Positions 5,495-11,041 of a stretch of 11,041 bases of DNA are shown here, piece by piece. A program made the translations under genes and the position numbers. This DNA comes from Spirochaetaceae bacterium (GTDB lineage Bacteria > Spirochaetota > Spirochaetia > Treponematales > Breznakiellaceae), in assembly GCA_031280455.1 (NCBI GenBank), contig JAITGR010000111.1, forward strand, positions 1-11,041, written 5' to 3'. How positions within the stretch are numbered: position 1 is the first letter of the stretch; each line of letters begins with the position of its first letter. The notes beneath the pieces are model-generated. The model was given only the letters and a program-made list of their open reading frames with translations. It was not told the DNA's origin and searched no databases.

Positions 5495-7510
5495 ATGAAG
5501 CGCTGGATGTTTTTTGTTGTGGTGTGGTGTTGTCCGTTGGGGCTTTTTGCACAGGCGGGGGCCGGTAAAAGCGGGGAACGGGCGGAGGCGCTGTTCAATC
5601 AGGCGGGTGTGTTTATCGCGGGGGAAAACTGGTATCAGGCGGCGGAGTTGCTGCTGGAGGCTGTGGACAAGAATCCCGCACATGCCGGCGCTGTTTTGGC
5701 GTTGGCTGATTGTTACTACGAGTTGGCTGAATATGACCAGGCGCTGGTTTGGGCTCGAAAGGCGCGCGCGCTTGCCCGTCTTCAGGCGGAGGCGGCTAAT
5801 CTGGAGGCTTTTATCCTGATTGCGCTTGGCCGCTTGAATGAGGCGTCGGCGCTTATTGACGAGGTGCTGAAGCGCGAGCCGTATAATCGTGAGGCGTTGT
5901 TCGCGGCCTGCGAGCTTGATATTGCGCGGGGGAGGGCGGGGGACGCGGTGCGGCGGTATCGTGAGGCGGCGCGTTTGTATCCGAATGACCGCCGCTTGCT
6001 GGTGTCGCTGGCGCTGGTGCTGGGTTCGCTGGGTGATACTAACGCGGCGCGGGGTTTTATCGAACGGGCGCAGTTGGCGCATCCTGATGATTATCGTGTG
6101 TTTTACTATGCCGCGTATCTTAAAGCGCGCGCGGGGCAGCTTGCGGGTGCCGCCGGTGATGTTGAGCGCGCGCTGCAGCTGCGTCCGGCCTTTGCGCCGG
6201 CGCGTGATTTGCTGGCGCAGATTCGCTACCGCGAGGGTGAGTATCAGGAAGCGGTGCGGCTTATGGACGCGGCTATCGCGGAACGCCGCGATAATCCTGG
6301 CGCATGGTTTTTGCGGGGTATGGCGTACATGCAGCTTGGTCAGGGGGCGCTGGCGCGGCGCTCGTTCGAGGCGGCGCTCGGCATAGACCCGAATGATGAG
6401 TGGTCGCGCTGTGCGCTGGAAACGTCGCTGGTACAGGATACCGACCTGGAGTCGCCCGAGCGCGCGCGGCTGGCTGCCTGGCATAGTACACGGGCGGCGC
6501 AGTATCGAGAGCGCAATATGTCCGCCGACGCGCTGTTTGAATACCGCCGCGCGCTGCGGCTTAATCCATACGCCGCAGTGCGCGCCGATTACGCGGCGTT
6601 GCTGCGTCAGCAGGGGTTTCCGCGGCGCTATCTGGAAGAGTTGCTTTTTATTCAGAATGAAGGCGGCGGCGCGAACAAGGCGGTGAACGACGCGATAGAA
6701 ACGTACTCCGCGCTGCTTAAAACGGGGTTTGCCGCGCGTAATCCTGTTGGTAACGAGGAGATTAAGCCGCGCTGGAATATTGCCGTTTTTTCGGTTGCTC
6801 AGCAGTCATCGTTTTTTCATGCGGACGCGGCGTATCTTGCCTGCGCGTATATTAAAGATATTAGTGTCCACAGCCGGAATTTTCAGGCTTTGGAGCTGCC
6901 GGCGCGGCAGGGGTCGTTTGCCGCCGCGTTCAGGAGCGCGCGGGAACGGAGGGCTGACTATTTTATGGTTCTTTCTGTTGCCGAAAGTGAGCGCGATCTT
7001 TCGATAAACGCTGTTTTGTATGTGGCGCGTACTGGCTCCAGGGCGGCGGAGTTTACGGTATACCGTGCCGGCGGCGATCGTCTGCGTAACGCAAGTCGCG
7101 CTATTGTAGACCAGCTTGGCGCGGCGCTGCCGTTCCGCGGTGTTTTGCTTCGCCGTGTCGCAAATCAGGGTGTTATCGACAAGGGGCGGCTGGATAATTT
7201 ACAGGAAGGGCAGGTTTTTAATGTGGTAAAGGCCGGAAAAGCCGAAGTGCGGAACGAGGGGATTGGAGTCAACTTCCTGGCTGCCGATGTTGTGGGTTCG
7301 TTCACGGTCAAGCAACTGGACGAGGCTATTTCCGGCGGCGAGCTTACGCGCAACGGCTTTTTTGACCTTATTGCTGAAGGCGACGAAATTTTCGCCGTGT
7401 CGCCTGACGGCGCGGCGGGTGCCGCCGGCCAGGATGCCGCCGCGCCGCCGTCTGCTGTGCCGCCCGCGCAAGACCCCGAACTGCGCTCGCTGCTGCGCTC
7501 GCTGCGCTAG
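5495..7510 (+). CDS. Secreted TPR-repeat protein with C-terminal domain of unknown function
   Basis: The 671-residue protein begins with a Sec signal peptide (Lys-Arg, hydrophobic core MFFVVVWCCPLGLF, likely cleavage after AQA at about residue 21), so it is periplasmic or surface associated. About nine tetratricopeptide repeats follow (about residues 28-350), for example YYELAEYDQALVWARKA and AYMQLGQGALARRSFEAAL, each with the Gly/Ala-x-Tyr...Pro pattern used in protein binding. Residues about 420-640 form a second region with NIAVFSV, ADYFMVLSVAES and a segment (GVIDKGRLDNLQEGQVFNVV) like the small beta domains that end some envelope proteins. An Ala/Pro linker and LRSLLRSLR close the chain. 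No lipobox fits well. The start has no ribosome-binding site but has an extended -10 promoter just upstream. Function is unknown; a scaffold in envelope assembly is inference. Confidence 0.85.
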   Translation: MKRWMFFVVVWCCPLGLFAQAGAGKSGERAEALFNQAGVFIAGENWYQAAELLLEAVDKNPAHAGAVLALADCYYELAEYDQALVWARKARALARLQAEAANLEAFILIALGRLNEASALIDEVLKREPYNREALFAACELDIARGRAGDAVRRYREAARLYPNDRRLLVSLALVLGSLGDTNAARGFIERAQLAHPDDYRVFYYAAYLKARAGQLAGAAGDVERALQLRPAFAPARDLLAQIRYREGEYQEAVRLMDAAIAERRDNPGAWFLRGMAYMQLGQGALARRSFEAALGIDPNDEWSRCALETSLVQDTDLESPERARLAAWHSTRAAQYRERNMSADALFEYRRALRLNPYAAVRADYAALLRQQGFPRRYLEELLFIQNEGGGANKAVNDAIETYSALLKTGFAARNPVGNEEIKPRWNIAVFSVAQQSSFFHADAAYLACAYIKDISVHSRNFQALELPARQGSFAAAFRSARERRADYFMVLSVAESERDLSINAVLYVARTGSRAAEFTVYRAGGDRLRNASRAIVDQLGAALPFRGVLLRRVANQGVIDKGRLDNLQEGQVFNVVKAGKAEVRNEGIGVNFLAADVVGSFTVKQLDEAISGGELTRNGFFDLIAEGDEIFAVSPDGAAGAAGQDAAAPPSAVPPAQDPELRSLLRSLR

Positions 7511-7512
7511 GG

Positions 7513-7545
7513 CAATGCTGATTAAATCGAATCTAATCAGCGTTG
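7513..7545. repeat. 12-bp stem-loop behind the TPR gene (short form of the dispersed palindrome)
   Basis: CAATGCTGATTA (7513-7524) pairs with TAATCAGCGTTG (7534-7545), 12 pairs including one G-T, around the loop AATCGAATC. The first bases repeat those behind the SLBB gene (TAGGGYAATGCTGATT, including the stop codon). It may serve as a transcription barrier, but no U-run follows, so it is not a textbook intrinsic terminator. Confidence 0.7.
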
Positions 7546-7582
7546 TCTATCACATCCCGGTCGCAAAACGGCAAGCCCCCTG

Positions 7583-7612
7583 TTTAACAAACTGCCGGTT
7601 TTAGTGTATGCT
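7583..7612 (+). promoter_or_regulatory. Candidate promoter of the pyrophosphatase gene
   Basis: TTTAAC (7583-7588) and TATGCT (7607-7612) lie 18 nt apart. Transcription would start about 7619, leaving a leader of about 13 nt before the ATG at 7632. The -10 box overlaps the alternative ATG at 7608, which argues against that start. Sequence pattern only. Confidence 0.4.
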
Positions 7613-7631
7613 AACGGCTGGGTTTGTGGAG

Positions 7632-9284
7632 ATGGAAAAACATATTTATATAATAGGCCACCGTAATCCTGATACTGATTCTATTGTGTCGGCGGCGGCG
7701 TACGCTAAGTTAAAAGCGGCGCAGGGGGCTGCAAACTGTGTGGCTGTTCGTGCGGGTAACTTGTCGCCGCAGACGGAGTACATTTTTAACCGGTTTCAGG
7801 CGGCGGTTCCAATGTATGTTCCCGATCTTATTCCCAAGGCGCGTCATTATATTTCCAGCGAGCCGGTTACGGTTAATGCTAATGTTACGGTCTGGGAGGC
7901 GCTGGAACAGATGCAAAAGTTGTCTTTGCGTGTTATGCCTGTCGTGGATGATAATGGTGTATACCAAAGTATGCTTAACTACAATATTTTTGCGCGGTAT
8001 GTTATTACGACTATTAACCCTAACAAAAAGGGGGCGTTTCCGGTTTCTATCAATCACCTGGTTAGTACTTTGCGCGCACAGGCTATTACGTTGTTCGATA
8101 ATGAAACGGTTAAGCGTTCACCAATTCTTGTTGCCGCCTCGTATACTAAGTATTTTAGGACTCGTCTGGAAAATGTCGCCGCGGATAACACGCTGATTAT
8201 TATGGGCGACCGCTGGGATCTTCAGGAATTTTGCATCGAAAAAAAAGTGCGCGCGCTTATTCTGTCCGGGAGTAATACGCTGGCACCTGGTCTTGTCGAG
8301 CTTGCGCGGAAAAATCACGTGTCGGTTATTAGTAGTCCGTACGATACTTCGTTTACGGCTATGCTGGTTATGTATTCCGCGCCGGTGTCTGAAATTGGTG
8401 ATAGTTCTGTGCCGCTTATGCACGAGGCGGACTCTCTTAAAAAAATCCGTGTTCCGCTTGCAAGCGCTCCGTCGCGGTGTCTTCCTATTGGTGATGATGA
8501 TGGTAAGGTTGTCGGTGTCATTTTCGAGGGTGATTTAATAGAAGAGCCGAATGTCGAAATTATTATGGTTGACCATAACGAGTCTTCTCAGGCTGTCGAG
8601 GGTATTGAAAACTTTAAGCTGCTGGAGGTGATAGATCATCATCGTCTTGGTAATCTTTCTACAAAGCACCCTATCACGTTTATTAACAAGGTTGTCGGCG
8701 CAACGTGTACTATTGTCGCAAACTTGTACCGCGAACAGTTGGTGCCTATGGAAAAGAGTATTGCGTCTATTTTGCTGTGTGGTATTCTTGCCGATACGCT
8801 TTCGCTTAAATCGGCGACTACGACGGATATAGACCGCGAGGCTGCCGAATATTTGGCGGCTATTACTGGTCTTGATATTGAAGCGCTGGGGGATGACTTG
8901 CGGCAGGCTGCTAACCCAAGCTGCGAGCTGCCGGCGGATCAGTTGATTGCGCTGGATATGAAGGTGTACGAAGAGCATGGTCAAAGGTACACGGTTAGTC
9001 AGATTGAAACGAGTGATTTGCACTCGCTCGTAAGCCGGCGGCAGGAATTGCTTTCTGAGTTAGACCAGATTCGTGGGGCAAAAAATCTGCTTTTTGCGGC
9101 GCTCTTGGTTACTGATGTTACAACGTTGGATTCGCTGCTTTTTATCGCCGCGAAAAAGGACTTTCTTACGCTTGTCACGTTTCCCAAGGTCGAAGCTGGT
9201 GTGTTCCTGCTTAAAGAGATTGTATCGCGCAAAAAGCAGCTTATCCCGCTGCTTTCCGAAATTACCGAAAAATACGCGCTTTAG
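7632..9284 (+). CDS. ppaC: Manganese-dependent family II inorganic pyrophosphatase with CBS and DRTGG regulatory domains
   Basis: This 550-residue cytoplasmic enzyme hydrolyses pyrophosphate to phosphate, pulling biosynthetic reactions forward. The catalytic DHH domain begins with GHRNPDTDSI (His10, Asp14 and Asp16 as metal ligands) and, after a regulatory insert, continues with MVDHNESSQA and VIDHHRLGN. The DHHA2 domain carries LADTLSLKSATTTDIDREA and VSRKKQLIPLL. The insert holds a first CBS motif (EPVTVNANVTVWEALEQMQK, then LRVMPVVDDNGV), a DRTGG-like domain (about residues 155-265) and a second CBS (SRCLPIGDDDGKVVGVIFEGDL). In characterised CBS-type enzymes AMP and ADP inhibit, while ATP or diadenosine polyphosphates activate, so it probably senses energy state. 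The start at 7632 begins at the family's conserved MxKxIYIxGHRNPD; an in-frame ATG at 7608 would add eight residues but overlaps the likely -10 box. Confidence 0.95.
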   Translation: MEKHIYIIGHRNPDTDSIVSAAAYAKLKAAQGAANCVAVRAGNLSPQTEYIFNRFQAAVPMYVPDLIPKARHYISSEPVTVNANVTVWEALEQMQKLSLRVMPVVDDNGVYQSMLNYNIFARYVITTINPNKKGAFPVSINHLVSTLRAQAITLFDNETVKRSPILVAASYTKYFRTRLENVAADNTLIIMGDRWDLQEFCIEKKVRALILSGSNTLAPGLVELARKNHVSVISSPYDTSFTAMLVMYSAPVSEIGDSSVPLMHEADSLKKIRVPLASAPSRCLPIGDDDGKVVGVIFEGDLIEEPNVEIIMVDHNESSQAVEGIENFKLLEVIDHHRLGNLSTKHPITFINKVVGATCTIVANLYREQLVPMEKSIASILLCGILADTLSLKSATTTDIDREAAEYLAAITGLDIEALGDDLRQAANPSCELPADQLIALDMKVYEEHGQRYTVSQIETSDLHSLVSRRQELLSELDQIRGAKNLLFAALLVTDVTTLDSLLFIAAKKDFLTLVTFPKVEAGVFLLKEIVSRKKQLIPLLSEITEKYAL

Positions 9285-9291
9285 CCGGTTA

Positions 9292-9363
9292 AACCACGGA
9301 AGGCACGGAAACCACGCGGAAAGAGGCCGGAATTACCACTATGGCCGCGTATTCCCGCCCGTC
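9292..9363. repeat. Second copy of the CCACGGAAA repeat, inverted
   Basis: Positions 9292-9334 match the reverse complement of 1214-1256 at 40 of 43 bases. The rest, to about 9363, shows a decayed likeness to the other half of the first element (shared CCGCGT and TTCCCG blocks). It begins 8 nt after the ppaC stop. No gene is visible between the ppaC stop and the tRNA; besides this repeat the interval holds only the tRNA promoter. Confidence 0.75.
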
Positions 9364-9445
9364 AAACATCGGATTATTACCGGCACGGGCCGACGACGAT
9401 ATTCGCCGCCGTAATGTCTCACGTAAAAATCTAACCATGGGGCGC

Positions 9446-9474
9446 TTGCCGCTGGGTGAGGGATCTGGTATACT
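9446..9474 (+). promoter_or_regulatory. tRNA-Arg promoter
   Basis: TTGCCG (9446-9451), a 17-nt spacer and TATACT (9469-9474), with TGG just before the -10 box (extended -10). The predicted transcript start near 9481 is about 5 nt before the mature tRNA. A well-formed sigma-70-type promoter. Confidence 0.7.
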
Positions 9475-9485
9475 GGCGGCAGGAC

Positions 9486-9559
9486 GAGGTTGTAGCTCAG
9501 TTGGATAGAGCATCAGATTGCGGATCTGAAGGTCGCACGTTCGAATCGTGTCAGCCTCA
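9486..9559 (+). tRNA. tRNA-Arg (anticodon GCG), CCA not encoded
   Basis: A complete 74-nt cloverleaf can be drawn by hand. The acceptor stem is GAGGTTG with CAGCCTC (one G-T pair) and the D arm is GCTC...GAGC with AGTTGGATA. The anticodon stem is TCAGA/TCTGA around loop TTGCGGA, which places G-C-G at 34-36 and G at 37. The T arm is GCACG/CGTGT around TTCGAAT, and the discriminator base is A. The anticodon reads CGC (and CGU by wobble). Most bacteria read this box with an A34 (inosine) tRNA-Arg(ACG), so G34 is noteworthy. The genome does not encode the 3' CCA here. The decayed integrase directly downstream suggests that the 3' half served as an attachment site. Confidence 0.93.
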
Positions 9560-9563
9560 TAAT

Positions 9564-9590
9564 GTAAATCCTTATACCATAAGGACTTAC
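9564..9590. repeat. Imperfect 12-bp inverted repeat after the tRNA
   Basis: GTAAATCCTTAT (9564-9575) and ATAAGGACTTAC (9579-9590) pair at 11 of 12 positions around a 3-nt loop, starting 5 nt after the tRNA. It could be a recombinase arm or core site, or help end the tRNA transcript. A-run rather than T-run follows, so it is not a standard terminator. Confidence 0.65.
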
Positions 9591-9633
9591 AAAAATAGCC
9601 ACCGAAAAAACCGGCGCTATGCTTATTAACACT

Positions 9634-10030
9634 ATGCAAAAACCTATGACAAACGGACTGACAAACCGTTTCTGTAGGTTTTGCCAAGGAGAGAGCAAGC
9701 GCCGAAAGTTTTACATGCACAAGCGGGGCGGTGTTTTTTACGCCTGCCTTGTGAACAAGCAAACGGGGCTTCCCATGAGCGCCCGGATCACAGTATAGGG
9801 CGGCGCTTTTGGCGCGGCTGTCTAAAAACTCGCATACGGACATTCCCGAAGGGGAGCGTTTTGTCTTTTGGGGGCTTGCTCCTGACAAGCCCCGCTATGA
9901 CGGGGTGTTTATGCTGGACGCGCTTCACAGCGAACTGGAGGCTATGGGCATAGACTGGCGGGCGCGGCGCGTCGTGTTTCACGGCTGGCGGCATTTTTAC
10001 GCGGCGCTGGCTATGAGGCAGAGGGCGTAG
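9634..10030 (+). pseudogene. Decayed tyrosine recombinase / integrase
   Basis: Two pieces of one phage-type integrase remain in different frames. The first (9634-9798, about 54 residues, MQKPMTNGLTNRF onward) carries an integrase N-terminal pattern, FYMHKRGGVFYACLVNKQTG and LPMSARIT, then hits a stop. The second, open from about 9788 to 10030, reads YRAALLARLSKNSHTDIP, FVFWGLAPDKPRYDGVF and ends VVFHGWRHFYAALAMRQRA. The HGWRHF block is the His-x-x-Arg box of the catalytic domain. The core-binding domain and first catalytic Arg/Lys are missing between the pieces, and the chain stops before the region that should hold the nucleophilic Tyr. So an internal deletion near 9787-9797 plus a truncated 3' end have inactivated it. 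Its position beside tRNA-Arg fits its former role. Confidence 0.8.
9636..9684. repeat. Nested inverted repeat at the 5' end of the integrase remnant
   Basis: GCAAAAACCTA (9636-9646) faces TAGGTTTTGC (9675-9684), and inside it AAACGG (9651-9656) faces CCGTTT (9666-9671). The stretch also contains the near-direct repeats GACAAACGG and GACAAACCG. It overlaps the start of the integrase fragment and could be a recombinase site or an autoregulatory hairpin. Confidence 0.6.
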
Positions 10031-10043
10031 TGGAAGCGCAATA

Positions 10044-10408
10044 ATGAATAACATGGAAATAGAATTTGTCTTTCTCGCACGGAAAATATGGGGCACTGAG
10101 AGAGACGAAGAAGATGAATACAAAGGGCATGAAGACGCTATCGAAAAAAAGGGGGCATTATCCGCATTGAAGATAATGACGGAGATTTGATATATAGAAC
10201 CGCAGACGGCGGGGCTTTAGATATAAGCTACGCCAGATATTTGAGGGACACGCTTGTTGAACAAGGCGATATAGAGCCTGTTATCCACGCGGACGGCAGG
10301 ATTGATTTTAACCGCGATATTGAAGACGACAAAATCGAGAGAGCGCGTGTAGACGAATACCTCGCCAAGCTGCGCGCAAAAATAGCGGCGGGTGAAATCA
10401 CTGTTTAA
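10044..10408 (+). CDS. Hypothetical acidic protein, two frames joined by a candidate -1 frameshift
   Basis: An ATG at 10044, preceded by GGAAG (10032-10036), opens a 48-codon frame that stops at 10188-10190. A second frame, -1 relative to it and open to 10408, continues the same sort of charged sequence but lacks a credible start (only a TTG at 10187). The frames meet at A AAA AAG (10145-10151), in phase as gaA AAA AAG, with a 7-bp stem 4 nt downstream. A -1 slip would give about 121 residues, with MNNMEIEFVFLARKIWG at the start and ISYARYLRDTLVEQGDIEP and YLAKLRAKIAAGEITV later. I recognise no domain. The region is visibly A+T-richer than the core genes, suggesting transferred cargo. Alternatives are a decaying gene or a sequencing error in the A7G5 run. 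Confidence 0.55.
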
Positions 10409-10556
10409 CCGCCCCCAATAATGAGGGTCATACCGCATTAGAGCCATTATTAGCATTAGCGTTGTTCGGAAAACAACCGGTTATGTGCCATAGTGCCTAA
10501 AATTTTTTTGGGAATCCGGGAATATAAAAATCACTTGAAAGCAGAAAAGGCCCTGA
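10409..10556. other. A+T-rich gap before the transposase
   Basis: No gene is visible. The gap contains a small hairpin (GTTGTT 10461-10466 with AACAAC 10472-10477) and a T7 run (10503-10509). The left end of the insertion sequence should lie here, but I cannot identify its terminal repeat without the other end. Confidence 0.4.
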
Positions 10557-10581
10557 TACCGCAGGGATCTGCCCTGCGGTA
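10557..10581. repeat. Perfect 10-bp inverted repeat at the transposase 5' end
   Basis: TACCGCAGGG (10557-10566) is exactly inverted at 10572-10581 around ATCTG. It sits where the transposase N terminus or leader should be. Such hairpins upstream of transposases can block translation from read-through transcripts; here it may instead be a disruptive insertion or coincidence. Confidence 0.8.
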
Positions 10582-11041
10582 GTTCATTCGCAATACGCTG
10601 GCCGCATGGGTTCATTTGTCCGAAGTGCGGGCATACAGAGTATTACTTCCACACCAAACGGGAACTCTATCAATGCCGGCACTGCCGCCGGCAGGTATCG
10701 ATAACCGCGGGAACGGTGATGCGCGGCACCCATACGCCGTTAGTGAAATGGTTTTGGGCGATATATCTTGCCTCCCGGGACAAGCGGGGAATATCGGCGC
10801 TGCGCTTGAAGGGGGAACTGGACGTATGCTACACGACGGCATGGACGATGCCGCACAAGATACGGAAGGCAATGGGAGAACGGGACGCGAAGTATCGGCT
10901 TGCGGGGCTGGTTGAAGTGGATGATTCGTACTTTGGAAGCCCGAAAAGCGGCGGAAAACGGGGGCGGGGGACGGAAAAGCGGCAGGTTATTGTGGGGGTA
11001 TCGCTGAACGGGAAGAAACAGCCCTGTTTTGTGAAGATGGC
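10557..11041 (+). pseudogene. IS1595-family (ISXO2-like) transposase, 5' damaged, 3' cut by window end
   Basis: The open frame from 10557 carries the family's zinc ribbon (RWPHGFICPKCGH, then YQCRHCRRQVSITAGTVM), then THTPLVKWFWAIYLASRDK, RGISALRLKGELDVCYTTAW, IRKAMGERDAKYRLAGLVEV and the first catalytic region VEVDDSYFGS of the DDE-like ISXO2 nuclease domain. It lacks an ATG, GTG or TTG before the zinc ribbon: a TGA at 10554 closes the frame upstream. A piece resembling the missing N terminus (KALIPQGSALR, then FIRNT) is found in another frame from a TTG at 10535, interrupted by TAG at 10580. So the 5' end probably has a nonsense and a frameshift mutation. The rest of the catalytic domain lies beyond the window, so activity cannot be judged. 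Transposition within or from this site is possible only if an intact copy supplies the enzyme. Confidence 0.8.

Larger units (their letters stand above)
9560..11041. mobile_element. tRNA-associated accessory region (integrase remnant, cargo gene, IS)
   Basis: Directly behind tRNA-Arg come a broken tyrosine-recombinase gene, an A+T-richer small gene of unknown function, and an IS1595-type transposase that leaves the window. This order is typical of an old tRNA-targeted integrative element later invaded by an insertion sequence. The far attachment site is not within the window, so the element's extent and identity are unknown. Confidence 0.6.

Noticed and set aside
5474..6484. Minus-strand open frame of 336 codons
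   Set aside because: Antisense to the TPR gene; Arg/Gln-rich without recognisable motifs.
7513..7545. Intrinsic terminator of the TPR gene
   Set aside because: The stem is good but is followed by TCTATCAC rather than a T-run, so I list it as a repeat hairpin.
7608..7631. Upstream ATG for the pyrophosphatase
   Set aside because: No ribosome-binding site, overlaps the best -10 box, and adds residues not expected before the conserved N terminus.
9289..9888. Minus-strand open frame of 199 codons with the phrase DTIRTCDLQIRN
   Set aside because: This phrase is the well-known false translation of a tRNA gene read on the wrong strand; the frame spans the tRNA and the integrase remnant.
9681..9953. 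Plus-strand 90-codon frame
   Set aside because: Runs out of frame with both recognisable integrase pieces and shows no motif of its own.
10268..10276. TTATCCACG, DnaA-box-like
   Set aside because: Single match inside a coding frame with no companion boxes; likely chance.
1..11041. CRISPR array or toxin-antitoxin pair
   Set aside because: No regularly spaced direct repeats were seen, and the small acidic cargo protein has no recognisable toxin or antitoxin motif.

Overview
This window looks like part of a G+C-rich spirochaete chromosome, most plausibly a Treponema or Breznakiellaceae relative. That assignment is inference. It rests on the CBS/DRTGG-type manganese pyrophosphatase, the large secreted TPR protein, and the thrH / J-domain / recR / aroA cluster; no rRNA or other taxonomic marker is present.

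Positions 1-2162 hold the 3' part of an SLBB-domain polysaccharide-export protein (+) and, convergent to it, a solitary F-type ATP synthase gamma gene (-). The two stop codons are separated by a palindromic dispersed repeat. Positions 2163-2410 form a divergent intergenic region with two adjacent perfect inverted repeats. Here base composition changes abruptly from C-rich to G-rich on the + strand, which is the polarity expected across a replication origin or an inversion breakpoint.

Positions 2411-5341 form a tight four-gene operon: thrH-type phosphatase/phosphotransferase, a J-domain protein, recR and aroA. Junctions are 3 nt, a 4 nt overlap and 4 nt. It couples amino-acid/aromatic biosynthesis with recombinational repair, and three of its genes carry long poly-G runs. 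A secreted TPR protein (5495-7510) and a regulated family II pyrophosphatase (7632-9284) follow, each with its own plausible promoter. Short dispersed repeats sit directly behind the stop codons of several genes.

From about 9290 the window becomes accessory. A tRNA-Arg gene (anticodon GCG) with a good promoter is followed by a decayed tyrosine-recombinase gene, as expected for an old tRNA-targeted integration. Next comes an A+T-richer small gene whose two halves are joined exactly at a dnaX-like slippery heptamer, a candidate for programmed -1 frameshifting. Last is an IS1595-type transposase with a damaged 5' end that runs off the window. No rRNA and no CRISPR array were seen.
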